Shown piece after piece: positions 1-8,902 of a stretch of 22,445 nucleotides of DNA. The notes under the pieces are model-generated. The model was not told where the DNA came from and made no database searches. It worked only from the letters and a program-made list of their open reading frames with translations. The position numbers and the translations under genes were made by a program. Numbering within the stretch: position 1 is the first letter of the stretch; every line of letters begins with the position of its first letter. Source of the DNA: Clostridiales bacterium (GTDB lineage Bacteria; Bacillota; Clostridia; Oscillospirales; Acutalibacteraceae); assembly GCA_019415945.1 (NCBI GenBank), contig DXYF01000035.1, forward strand, positions 1-22,445, given 5' to 3'.

Positions 1-30
1 AATTTCAGAGTTCTCGGATTGATTTACCAC
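1..30 (-). CDS. Possible 5' end of a further leftward gene (partial)
   Basis: Downstream of the 1406-aa gene, on the same strand, a very strong ribosome-binding motif (AAAAAGGAGG, complement of about 46-55) is followed by only one frame that stays open to the window edge. It begins with GTG at 30-28 and reads MVNQSENSEI. The spacing of about 15 nt is long. The ATG nearer the Shine-Dalgarno (44-42) gives only six codons before a stop, so the true start could lie outside the window. The ribosome site suggests that the leftward operon continues, but the product cannot be named. Confidence 0.28.
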   Translation of the reverse strand, partial: MVNQSENSEI

Positions 31-41
31 TTACTTTTTAT
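25..41 (-). repeat. Left copy of a short inverted flanking repeat
   Basis: Read on the minus strand, ATAAAAAGTAAGTGGTA matches ATAAAAAGTCAAGTGGTA at 22399-22416 except for one missing C. The two copies face outward in opposite orientation about 22.4 kb apart. They may mark island ends, or may be a chance or shared gene-start similarity. Confidence 0.3.
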
Positions 42-64
42 CATGCCTCCTTTTTAATGTTTAT

Positions 65-3000
65 TTAAATTTCAACTTTTTCTGTTATGATTTTTGCAAG
101 GGTATTTCCGATATCATCAATTTCCTTTGTATCGTTAATCGTAATTACGTCCAGCATATCCCCTCGTAAAATCTGTATTTCATTTGTCTTTTTCACATTC
201 TGGTTTTTCTCTCTTGTGTCGGCAATTAATACAGCCTGCGCATTAATTCCGAATTTCTCTGCAAGAGCGGAAAGCTTAAAATAAAAATCCTGCTCAATCA
301 CATTTCTTGATTTACATTCAACAAACAGGCTTCTGTATCCGCTTGTTAAAATGCAGTCGAATTCACTTCTGACTTCGGTATTATTCCAGCATATCTCATA
401 GCTTCCAGCTATATCATTAAATATATGATTTTCAAGACATTTGTGGTAAACATAGATTTCCAGCAATCTGCCTGCATTAGTCATCAGCTCCTTAATGCTC
501 CTTGTTGCATAGGTAAAGCCAAAGCTTCTAACGCCGTTATTTATTTTTTCGTTATATCCGGTAACAAAGCCTTTGCGGACAAGCTTTTTTATTACGCCGT
601 TAATCAGTCCGTCATACTTTTCAAAATCGGAGTAAGCATTCATCGAAATATTTTTTACAATAAGACTGTTGACAACTATTTTTATTCTCTTATTATCCGT
701 AAAGCAGACAATATCCTCGCTGTTCATAAAAATATAAGGATTGCTGAACATTGAATCAAATTTATCCTTGTAAACGGCAGGTGCAGATATTTTCAGCTCA
801 AATGAATCTGTGGTGTAATAATTGATTTCCGATGTGTCTGCAATCAGCTCTACATCGTTGCGCAAAAACACAAATATTTTATTGACAGCGTTAAATGCAA
901 ATGACGGAATAATGTATGACAATTCAATATAGCTTTCATTTTTATTGTCAATACTAAAGACTGCAAGCAAATCGTTTTTATCTGAAACGGCAGACAACAG
1001 CTCGCACATCATTTTCCACGCCGTCGGATTTTTGCCGTAAACGTCCTTCCAAAGGCTGTTGTACTCCTTATAGAATTCAGGAATCATTTCCCTTTTTCCC
1101 ACAGAGTTTTTCATTGCAAGCATATCTGAAACCTTAAGGTGCTGAGATGCTTTGATATACCTGAGAAAATCACAGCCATGAGTTTCAATGAACGTTTTAT
1201 TTGCAGAATTAAATTTGTAATACGGAAATTTATTATAGATTCCGCTTCCCAGAAGCAGATAGGACAGCTTGGTTTCGTTAAGCTCAATTGCGTCAGCGGT
1301 TTCACCCTTTGATAGCAATTCCTGTTCAAATACGCCTGCTATTTTATCATCTGATTCTGTGACAAAAACTTTTATTCCGGTTATTCTTGTGCTGTATTCA
1401 TGCTTAAGCCTTTTTACAAGCTCTTTGATTGTTTTTTCCAACCCGCTGTCTTTGCTACAGCTTAAAATCAGGCGTATCTTTGATTTAAGTCTGAGATGCT
1501 GTTTATCAAAAAGATTAATCACATAGGCTACCGCCTTTTCAAATTCCGACAGCTCCTCCGGGTTACTGATATGACAGAGGTACGTGACCGTTCCGGGATT
1601 GATAACTGAGGCTGAGGCAAAATTTCCGAATATCTGCGTATTGTTTCCGACAGAGAAGGGTATAACTAAATTCAAATCTTCCCTGTAAGTCAAAATAAAC
1701 GGAATATAATCCACAAGCTCTGCATCAATCTGCTTATAATCCTTATATTCCGTACTTTTCAGCACGGGCTCGAACTTTGAATCCATTATATTTATTATAG
1801 CCTGTATTTCCTGTTTCTTTCTTTTGTCAAAGCTTTTCAGGGTATCTTCAAATACACTTTTGAGAGCTTTGTATGTATAGGTCTGCTGAATATTTCCGTT
1901 GCTTATCAGATTCATACAGGCAATCCACTCGGAAAACGCTACATCTGCTTCTCGGTTATTCTTTATCAATTCCTTGATTCTCAGCGGATATGTACCTGAA
2001 AGCAATTCGTGATAATTAACCTCCTGCGCTTTCTTCTTATACGCGCGGTGAAGATATATCGACGCCTTATCCAAAGAGTCTAACTCATCGATTTCATTTT
2101 TCGGCGCAGTATCCCATTTGGTTTGATTAACACCGGAAAACTTTTCCTTTAAGGTCTGCTTTGATGAGCTTTTTACCAGACACATATGCAGTTTTTTCTT
2201 TTCGTCCTTTGTTCCGTTTTCAGCGCAGTCATCAAAATCGTCCTTGCATTTATAGCCCTCGCATATTTTTTCTGCACACCATCTGCGATGCTCAACGGCA
2301 ATAAGCTCATTTCGCAGGCTTTTATCGTTCGCTATACATTCCCTGAATTTCTCCGCAGCACTTAAGCAGTTTTTCATATCAATTCCTATGCTGTGAAGCT
2401 TGTACTGAACCGATATCGCATTGGAAACAGAAGAATTATAGTTATACGGATTCTTAAACTTTGCCCTTTCCTTCTCAAAATCCACATTCAGTCCGCACCA
2501 TACAAGATGGGCGTTAAATGCCATTCTTTCAAGCTCTTTACAGGATTTTTCCTTTGAAATATCCTCGCCGATAAACACCGGATTAGCTTTGTTACTGCCC
2601 ACAGGCTTTTTATCCTCAACGGCAAAGTTTACCGAACAGTTTCTGCAAGTCTGCACGCATAAATCGGCAAGCCTTCTGTTCAGCGAATCATTCTGAATTG
2701 CGATAAAAATATAGTGCATTTGTTCATTTCCGACAACCTTTTTTATCTGTTCACCGTTGTAATTCGTTGAATTTCTGCTATCGTCCGACCTGAATTCGGT
2801 TTTTGCAAACGATATGTCGCCGTAGGTTTCGCCGTCGTTATTCGTACCGTTGATATTAAAAAACTCACTCAGCAAAGGTCTTGCTTTGACATATATTTTT
2901 TTGTCTCGTTCAATTTCATTCGACACAACTTTAACATTCAGCCTGATTCTGTGCATTTGTCCGACCTGAAGGCAGTAATCCAGAAATCTCTGAGAATAAT

Positions 3001-4285
3001 TTCCAAAGCCGATTATCAGGATATTAAGCGTATATTCTTTTTCAGGCAGGTATTCGTACAAAGGCTTTTTATGCAAATGATACTCTAAAGCTGTGGTTGA
3101 ATTTTTGGACTTTTTCTTGTCAAGCAAAGCTTCAAATTTTCTCAGCTCCAGTTTCTGACCCGAAACAACATCGTCCTTATATTCGGACGGCAGAAGATAT
3201 ACTAATGCTTTTCTTAAATCCCTGATAAGCTCTTTACAGCTCTGATATCTGAAACGAGGTAATACTTCAAGGCATTTTGTAAGAATATTTGATAATTCGT
3301 ATTGTAAAAAAATGTTGCTGTTTGTTTCTGACGCCTGTATCAGACGGGAGTTCTCAACAAGCTCCGGTATCCTGCCGAAATATTCTCTTGAATATCCCGC
3401 ATTACAAATTTCGTCGGTAATAATTATTGAAGAAAACAAGGTACAGCCGATAGAGTATATGTCACTCCTGTTGTCCGCTTCGCCATTTTCAACCTCGGGT
3501 GCCATAAATCCCTCTGTGCCCGACATAGAAGAGAATCGACTTTTGAGCGAATAAATAGTATTGACATCAAACAGCGAAACGCTGTCGGTAAGCAATTTCT
3601 TTCCTCTTTTCAAAATGCCGAAATTGCTCGGCTTTAAATCCAGATGCAGAAGTCCCTCCTCGTGCAATATATCAATACATTCAGTCAGCGACAGAATTGA
3701 ATTCAGAATTACGAACAAGCTGTGCTCCGGAGCTTTGTTTACGTTTTTGCGGACATTGGCAATATATTTGTCAAAGGTTTCTATGCCGGGATTCTCCGTC
3801 CAGATATATACGGTGGAATTTTCAATTACATTGCCGTTAGTATCACAGCCTCGGTAAATGCAAAAATCCGGAATGAAGGTCTTGAAATCAGCGTTCAGTT
3901 CCCTGTTCTCCATTATTTTTCTTAACATTCTGTAAGAAAAAATAAAATCTGATTTTGCTTTTTCAAAAAGTTCTGCCTGCTCTGAAAACGGCTCCGATGG
4001 AACAAGCTGGTTTTCCGCTGTTCTTTTAAGTCCGAAGCTGTAGTCACTTGAATCAGGATTAAGAGGATAAAATTCCTTAAGATTACCCGACTTTTTCTCA
4101 ACGTCCTCCACCGCATCATAGCAGACGCAGGAACCGCCTTCGCCGATAACGCCTTTTACAATGAATTTTTCGGCTTTCCCGTTTTTTATACCGGAATTTC
4201 CGTCTCTACAAAGATAGATAACCTTTTTTCTTTCTCCTGAATCAGCGTCATTTATTAATTTCATATTTTTCCTGTACTTATTCAT
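65..4285 (-). CDS. Multidomain Ser/Thr kinase - TrkA-N-like - RyR-like - CARF-like - Card1/Can2-type PD-(D/E)XK nuclease
   Basis: 1406 aa, start ATG with AAAAGGAGT upstream. The N-terminal protein kinase (about 40-365) shows glycine loop GEGGS 48-52, the LKEFYP lysine K70, HLDLKPSN 214-221, metal-binding DVN 240-242 instead of DFG, GTEGFMAPE 256-264 and DIYSIG 275-280. Next comes a Rossmann segment (NILIIGFGNYS, 421-431) resembling TrkA-N domains, then a RyR-like motif (AVEHRRWCAEKICEGY, 663-678). RyR and TrkA-N domains are known to co-occur in bacteria. Residues about 860-1060 look CARF-like (weak). The C-terminus matches the DUF1887/Card1-Can2 nuclease: GRLLEIYVYHK about 1272, SEFD 1307-1310 and FVECKS 1321-1326, supplying the E...E/D...ExK active site. 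It is the second gene of an operon, 72 nt after the 994-aa gene. The kinase and nuclease calls are firm, RyR/TrkA-N good, CARF tentative. The likely role is a phosphorylation- or ligand-gated nuclease effector (inference). Confidence 0.85.
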   Translation of the reverse strand: MNKYRKNMKLINDADSGERKKVIYLCRDGNSGIKNGKAEKFIVKGVIGEGGSCVCYDAVEDVEKKSGNLKEFYPLNPDSSDYSFGLKRTAENQLVPSEPFSEQAELFEKAKSDFIFSYRMLRKIMENRELNADFKTFIPDFCIYRGCDTNGNVIENSTVYIWTENPGIETFDKYIANVRKNVNKAPEHSLFVILNSILSLTECIDILHEEGLLHLDLKPSNFGILKRGKKLLTDSVSLFDVNTIYSLKSRFSSMSGTEGFMAPEVENGEADNRSDIYSIGCTLFSSIIITDEICNAGYSREYFGRIPELVENSRLIQASETNSNIFLQYELSNILTKCLEVLPRFRYQSCKELIRDLRKALVYLLPSEYKDDVVSGQKLELRKFEALLDKKKSKNSTTALEYHLHKKPLYEYLPEKEYTLNILIIGFGNYSQRFLDYCLQVGQMHRIRLNVKVVSNEIERDKKIYVKARPLLSEFFNINGTNNDGETYGDISFAKTEFRSDDSRNSTNYNGEQIKKVVGNEQMHYIFIAIQNDSLNRRLADLCVQTCRNCSVNFAVEDKKPVGSNKANPVFIGEDISKEKSCKELERMAFNAHLVWCGLNVDFEKERAKFKNPYNYNSSVSNAISVQYKLHSIGIDMKNCLSAAEKFRECIANDKSLRNELIAVEHRRWCAEKICEGYKCKDDFDDCAENGTKDEKKKLHMCLVKSSSKQTLKEKFSGVNQTKWDTAPKNEIDELDSLDKASIYLHRAYKKKAQEVNYHELLSGTYPLRIKELIKNNREADVAFSEWIACMNLISNGNIQQTYTYKALKSVFEDTLKSFDKRKKQEIQAIINIMDSKFEPVLKSTEYKDYKQIDAELVDYIPFILTYREDLNLVIPFSVGNNTQIFGNFASASVINPGTVTYLCHISNPEELSEFEKAVAYVINLFDKQHLRLKSKIRLILSCSKDSGLEKTIKELVKRLKHEYSTRITGIKVFVTESDDKIAGVFEQELLSKGETADAIELNETKLSYLLLGSGIYNKFPYYKFNSANKTFIETHGCDFLRYIKASQHLKVSDMLAMKNSVGKREMIPEFYKEYNSLWKDVYGKNPTAWKMMCELLSAVSDKNDLLAVFSIDNKNESYIELSYIIPSFAFNAVNKIFVFLRNDVELIADTSEINYYTTDSFELKISAPAVYKDKFDSMFSNPYIFMNSEDIVCFTDNKRIKIVVNSLIVKNISMNAYSDFEKYDGLINGVIKKLVRKGFVTGYNEKINNGVRSFGFTYATRSIKELMTNAGRLLEIYVYHKCLENHIFNDIAGSYEICWNNTEVRSEFDCILTSGYRSLFVECKSRNVIEQDFYFKLSALAEKFGINAQAVLIADTREKNQNVKKTNEIQILRGDMLDVITINDTKEIDDIGNTLAKIITEKVEI

Positions 4286-4357
4286 AAAAACTCCTTTTCA
4301 AGCTTAACCGTTGTCTGACTTAAATATAAAGCACACGTAACATAACAGAACAATTCT

Positions 4358-7342
4358 TCAGAAAATATCGTTTATTTTACAGTAGGCAAAAATTATAATG
4401 ACACTGTCAAAAATATTTTTCGGACTTATTTTCTGATAACCTGATTCTTCAAGAATTTTGTTTAATCCACTCTCAAAATCACTGTATATCCTGTCCAGTC
4501 CCGTATTTATATTGTCCTCACGGCTCAGACATTTATAGCAATACATATAGTAGTATGCCGCAATCATTTTAGTACGTGTTATATGGGCATTATCATTAAC
4601 CTTTAAAACCTTGTCTGTTTTTATCTTCAGCTTTATTCTGTCTATCAGTTTGCAGAACCTTTCGTCAGAGCTGTAGGGTTCGGGCAGAACTACAAAGTCA
4701 AAGTTATCGCAATAACGTATGTAATATCCCTTATGACAATATTCATTATGTCTTTTGTCGATTTCGTCAATTAAGTTTTTGTATTCCCTAAAAGCCGTTC
4801 TCTGCTCACCTGAAATTTCGAGTGCACCCAGCTTACTGTTGTCGTCGCAGTAAAAATTATCTGTAATATAATTTTCAAGCTCACCTTCTTCAAGTCTGAA
4901 AACCTCATCGTTTACTTTTTTGCTGTAATCTTCCGTAAACAAATCAGCTTTGTGATTCCTGCCTTTGCCTCTTTCCAATTTTTTGATTTTATCAATAACA
5001 TTCTCTGCGTGACTTAGCTTTTCTGCCGGCGTCAAACCCTCTTTATTAAGGTAATAAAGATAAATCACCTCGGCAAAGTTTTTATAATTAATGCTGTAGC
5101 CGCTCGGCTCGGCTTCCATATTCTTAGATGATTCAGCTGATAAAAAGGATATAAGATTATCGCTGTAATAATCCTCAAATAGTCTCTTTTTTATATCCTT
5201 TTGTTTGTCATAATCCTCCTGATCGGTACTGCTGTAGTATTTCATATTAAACGCAAAGGCAAAATAATACAACGGTTTCTTGATTGCTTTGCTTTTCCCG
5301 AACCTTCCTTTTGCTAAATTATTGCTCCGGATAAACCATTTGTTAAATTTGTTGTCTTTGAAATCTTTTTTCTTTTTAGAGAGTTCACCGTTGTATTCAT
5401 TCTCAAGTTTATGATACTTCCGGTATTTTTCGGAAGCTACACATTGCTCTTCATAGGTTTCGATATAAATTTCCTCGAATTTCTGACTGAGTTCATACGT
5501 CTTTTGTGTTTCGTACTTTTCCTCAGCCTTTACAACATTATTAATAAGACGGAAAATCAATTTGTCATCATATTCGATTATTAAATCAACAAGCTTGCTC
5601 CTTACTCCGTCAGACAAACGGTGATGAGAAGCTATGATATGCTCCGTCATATTATCAATTGTAAGCTCACCGCTTTCCTCAGCGGTTCCGTCATATGCGC
5701 AATTATTATATTCGCTTCTGATCATTTCAAATAATCTGCCATCTGTTTTCTGCCATTGCATACCGATAATATAGTCCAGAATTTCAATATCGCTCCACTC
5801 AGGCTTAATCTCCTTAAAAAAGCCCCGGAACAGCGTTTTGCTCATATCCGAAAAATTAAATCCGTTTAAAGTTTCGATATCATTTCTGAAATACTTTATA
5901 CCTTCCATACCGTTTTTTCTGCAAAAGTCGTAATAAACAAGCATCAGCTTTTTATCGGAACGTCTGTCCTCCTTCTGAATATAGCTCTGAAAATTCCTTT
6001 GTATTTGTTGGAACGTAAGCTTTAGCAGACTCTGTCCCCTTTTACGATTGATCTTTAATACCTCTGAAATCAGCTCCAGAACAACAACGTCGGCATTATC
6101 GGAATATTTTTCAAATGATGATATTATTTTCTGAGCCAGAGCCTTTTGCTCGGTCTTTTTAAAATCCAGAAGGTCGTTTACGATAAATATCCCGGTAAAT
6201 TCTTTAAGCCGTTTCTTGTAATCCGGCTTCTCCTCAATCCGATAAATATAGTTTTCAAGATTAAAATTATTGCTTTTCATCAGATTTAAAACAAACTCAT
6301 AAATCTCCTGTAATTCTTCAGAACCGCTGTAATTCTCTATCAGGGCAAACAGGCTGTTATTATCGCTTTTTCCGGCAACCGAGGAAATAATCCGGCTTAA
6401 CCTTTTTTTATTTTTCTCCGACAAAACGTCATATCCGTCATCGGAAAACTTTTTTATGAATGCTTTTATTTTTGCCTCAGGCGACTTTCCTTTGAACTTT
6501 TCCAAGTAGGTTTTTTCTTTTTCAAGCTTTTTAACGGATATGATGCAGTTTTCTTTAAGGCTTTCAAAATTCTTGTTCAGATTATCCTCAATAATTTTTT
6601 TAATTATTAAGAGTGTTTCTTCATCCGGCAGATTCTGATTAATCGTTTCCGCAAGCAAATCAGCATATTCTGCGGGATTTTCGGAATACATATTCTGACA
6701 CAACAAATCTGATAGAGTTTCCCTCTCTTTGTCACTGAAAACCAATATTTCCCTGTACACTTCCAACATCGTTAATACTTCATCATCAGCCGAGATTTCA
6801 AACTTTATTTCGTCAAATAATGAATCATTAATTTCTTCATATGACATTGACGCTAACTTTTTGGAATAGATTTCTTCGTTAAAGTATGGGCTGTCCGATT
6901 TTACATTGAGGTATTTTTTGAATTGCTTGAGTATTCTGACCCGCAGAGTATCATCTGCAAATTCGGGATCTCCCAGCTCGTCTACGATTTGGGCAATATA
7001 TTGTTCCGCACTTGGAAACAACAAATAATTTTTATGAATCTCATCCCAGATTTTTTCATCAAGACCGTCTGTCGTGTTGGGAATATTCAGTGCCGCAACA
7101 AGTGCAGTATATCTTTTTATTTTATTGTGAATTTCTGCATTTTCATCATAGGCTACATTCAATGCGTCAAACTTTTTTTCAATTTCATTCACAAACTGCC
7201 TTTTTATTGACATATCTTCTGTAGCTTCACAAGCGTCAAGCAAGCTATAGAAGTCAGTTTTACAAAGCATTGACAGGAAATCGTTCTGAATTTTTTTCTG
7301 TAATTTTTCCATCTTTTTCGTTTTAACTGCACTGTACAACAT
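4358..7342 (-). CDS. Large helical protein of unknown family, partner of the kinase-nuclease
   Basis: 994 aa. I do not recognise a family. The start ATG has GAGGTG seven nt upstream; Met11 is an alternative start. The sequence is rich in Lys, Glu, Asn and Tyr and reads as almost entirely alpha-helical, with no signal peptide, membrane segment, P-loop or clear catalytic motif. A basic patch with aromatic residues (KGRFGKSKAIKKPLYYF and the preceding Lys-rich stretch) lies at about 650-690. The gene has its own promoter at 7375-7403 and precedes the 1406-aa kinase-nuclease by 72 nt, so the two are probably co-transcribed and may act together as scaffold, sensor or substrate. It could be a divergent helical-repeat (ARM/HEAT-like) protein, but I see no regular repeat period by eye. 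Confidence 0.75.
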   Translation of the reverse strand: MLYSAVKTKKMEKLQKKIQNDFLSMLCKTDFYSLLDACEATEDMSIKRQFVNEIEKKFDALNVAYDENAEIHNKIKRYTALVAALNIPNTTDGLDEKIWDEIHKNYLLFPSAEQYIAQIVDELGDPEFADDTLRVRILKQFKKYLNVKSDSPYFNEEIYSKKLASMSYEEINDSLFDEIKFEISADDEVLTMLEVYREILVFSDKERETLSDLLCQNMYSENPAEYADLLAETINQNLPDEETLLIIKKIIEDNLNKNFESLKENCIISVKKLEKEKTYLEKFKGKSPEAKIKAFIKKFSDDGYDVLSEKNKKRLSRIISSVAGKSDNNSLFALIENYSGSEELQEIYEFVLNLMKSNNFNLENYIYRIEEKPDYKKRLKEFTGIFIVNDLLDFKKTEQKALAQKIISSFEKYSDNADVVVLELISEVLKINRKRGQSLLKLTFQQIQRNFQSYIQKEDRRSDKKLMLVYYDFCRKNGMEGIKYFRNDIETLNGFNFSDMSKTLFRGFFKEIKPEWSDIEILDYIIGMQWQKTDGRLFEMIRSEYNNCAYDGTAEESGELTIDNMTEHIIASHHRLSDGVRSKLVDLIIEYDDKLIFRLINNVVKAEEKYETQKTYELSQKFEEIYIETYEEQCVASEKYRKYHKLENEYNGELSKKKKDFKDNKFNKWFIRSNNLAKGRFGKSKAIKKPLYYFAFAFNMKYYSSTDQEDYDKQKDIKKRLFEDYYSDNLISFLSAESSKNMEAEPSGYSINYKNFAEVIYLYYLNKEGLTPAEKLSHAENVIDKIKKLERGKGRNHKADLFTEDYSKKVNDEVFRLEEGELENYITDNFYCDDNSKLGALEISGEQRTAFREYKNLIDEIDKRHNEYCHKGYYIRYCDNFDFVVLPEPYSSDERFCKLIDRIKLKIKTDKVLKVNDNAHITRTKMIAAYYYMYCYKCLSREDNINTGLDRIYSDFESGLNKILEESGYQKISPKNIFDSVIIIFAYCKINDIF

Positions 7343-7374
7343 AACAACACCTCAAAAACAATTTTATGGTGATA

Positions 7375-7403
7375 ATTATAACATACTTAACAGTTTTTCG
7401 CAA
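7375..7403 (-). promoter_or_regulatory. Sigma-A-like promoter for the 994-aa/kinase-nuclease operon
   Basis: On the minus strand, TTGCGA (7403-7398) and TATAAT (7380-7375) are separated by 17 nt. The -10 is perfect and the -35 matches 4 of 6. The promoter lies about 33 nt upstream of the ATG at 7342, so these two genes can be expressed separately from the PP2C-FHA-FtsW-PBP genes upstream. Confidence 0.6.
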
Positions 7404-7512
7404 TATTCTTTAGAAATTATATCTTATTTTGACCACAAAACTCGAAACAGGTCATATATTAGTCAAAACCGACTCGGTGATGAATTATCCGGAATTTTTC
7501 AGCAGTTTATGC

Positions 7513-7556
7513 AGTCCGGACTGTACCTTAACTCAGCACACGGCACAGTCCGGACT
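7513..7556. terminator. 12-bp perfect stem-loop after the PBP gene
   Basis: AGTCCGGACTGT (7513-7524) and its exact reverse complement (7545-7556) flank a 20-nt loop just after the PBP stop codon. The T-rich run is on the plus-strand side (7557-7563). For leftward transcripts the hairpin is followed by GCATAAACTG, not a U tract, so it may attenuate, stabilise the 3' end, or block antisense transcription. Each arm also contains the self-palindromic decamer AGTCCGGACT, so protein binding to DNA is an alternative. Confidence 0.5.
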
Positions 7557-7561
7557 TTTCT

Positions 7562-8902
7562 TTATGTCAGATAATCATAAATCTGAATTAATTTATCGGT
7601 AAGCTTAATGCCGTACTTATCCGTATTGGTTTCGGAAACAACAACTATATAGTCGTCATTATAACTGCATATGGTCGCTTTTTGTTTGAGGTTAACAAGG
7701 TCGGCTGTGCCTGTTTTAGCCCTTATGTTCATTTCAGCAGGTATGCCGTAATTTTCGGCAGTTTCAAGCAGAATGCTGTCAAGCTTTTTCATAGTTTCAT
7801 TGCTTACAACATTTTCCGACAGTACTTCTTCCTCGGTTTCGCTGAAAATTTTAACCGAGGATTCATTTTCGTCGTAAACGGAATCAATAATATGCGGCTT
7901 GTAGATACTACCGTCACAAACTCCCTGCGTTAACATTGCGAGCGAAACGGTTGAGAATAATGTCATTCCCTGGCCGTAAAATGCTGATGCACGGTCATAT
8001 CTGTATGTTCCCAGATCATAGTCTGTTCTGACAGTACCGAAATCACAGTCAATATCCTGATTGAACATAAATTTTTTTATCATATCTTGTATCGTTGCTC
8101 GGTCAACCTGCATTGAAGCTAAAGCAAAATACACATTTGAGGACTTGAGAACTGCTTTTTTAAGGTCAAGCATACCCATTATTTCACCATCACAGTTCCT
8201 CACTTCTCCCTCATTGTAAATAACGATTCCTGTTTCGTCATTATAAGTAAAATCCTCATTTCCGCTTTCCAGAATACAGGCACAGCTGAAGAGCTTGCTT
8301 ACACTGCCCGGCTGTTCGTTGATATTGTATTTTGGAAGCCATAAACCCTCAACGCTGTTATATTCAGCCATCTTTTCATCAGACAAATCATTGACCGAAA
8401 AAACCATTTTCTTATCTGTTGAAACCAACGCCCTTATCTTTCCGCTGTTACGCTCAATCACAACGGCAGAGCCGTCTGTATCCTTAAGCAACTCTGTACA
8501 GAGATACTGCAAACCGTTATCTGTCGTCAGCTTTATTGATTTGCCTTTGCCGTTGCCTGCGTCATCATACAGAACATCAAACTGAGAGCTGTGCAGACCG
8601 AACGCACCGTAATTTTCCGAACTGTAGCCAATGACATATGCATATTCATCGGGCAGTTTTCCGTTTTTCTTCGGCTCAGAATTCTTCTGAATGATTTCGC
8701 CGTTACAATCGGAAAAATTACCGCAGATTATGGTATTGTACTTTATCTCGTTCTCTGCGTCCTGCCTGTAATCCTCAACTGCCTCTGATTCGTAGGAATT
8801 TATAGGCAAGACCCCTGACTTTGATATTGTGGCTACTATTGTAACCATAAATATGCACACCGCAAAAATTGAAATGATTTTAAACCTTACGGACTGCTTC
8901 AT
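7562..8902 (-). CDS. Class B penicillin-binding protein (PbpA/PBP2-like transpeptidase)
   Basis: 446 aa from the ATG at 8902. That start is preferred over the longer ORF start at 8938 because GAAAGGAGG sits eight nt before it. An N-terminal membrane anchor (about residues 8-28) precedes an extracytoplasmic part. Transpeptidase motifs are complete: SVSK in the context PGSVSKLFS, SSN in KSSNVYFA, and KTG in RAKTGTAD near the C-terminus. The family cross-links peptidoglycan using a serine acyl-enzyme and pairs with SEDS glycosyltransferases such as RodA/FtsW. Here the gene overlaps the 3' end of the FtsW/RodA-like gene by 23 nt, as expected for a translationally coupled SEDS-bPBP pair. The protein is short for a class B PBP, with a reduced pedestal domain, like PbpA of the actinobacterial pstP-rodA-pbpA operon. 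Its linkage to PP2C and FHA genes suggests control by phosphorylation. Confidence 0.9.
   Translation of the reverse strand: MKQSVRFKIISIFAVCIFMVTIVATISKSGVLPINSYESEAVEDYRQDAENEIKYNTIICGNFSDCNGEIIQKNSEPKKNGKLPDEYAYVIGYSSENYGAFGLHSSQFDVLYDDAGNGKGKSIKLTTDNGLQYLCTELLKDTDGSAVVIERNSGKIRALVSTDKKMVFSVNDLSDEKMAEYNSVEGLWLPKYNINEQPGSVSKLFSCACILESGNEDFTYNDETGIVIYNEGEVRNCDGEIMGMLDLKKAVLKSSNVYFALASMQVDRATIQDMIKKFMFNQDIDCDFGTVRTDYDLGTYRYDRASAFYGQGMTLFSTVSLAMLTQGVCDGSIYKPHIIDSVYDENESSVKIFSETEEEVLSENVVSNETMKKLDSILLETAENYGIPAEMNIRAKTGTADLVNLKQKATICSYNDDYIVVVSETNTDKYGIKLTDKLIQIYDYLT

Noticed and set aside
87..754. Plus-strand open frames (87-284, 425-754) opposite the kinase-nuclease gene
   Set aside because: They lack ribosome sites and lie antisense to a gene with clear domain motifs. 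Their Cys/Phe/Ile-rich products look like reverse-frame artefacts.
65..4285. Type III CRISPR accessory nuclease assignment
   Set aside because: The nuclease domain is Card1-like, but there are no cas genes or CRISPR repeats in the window, and the protein has a kinase front end.
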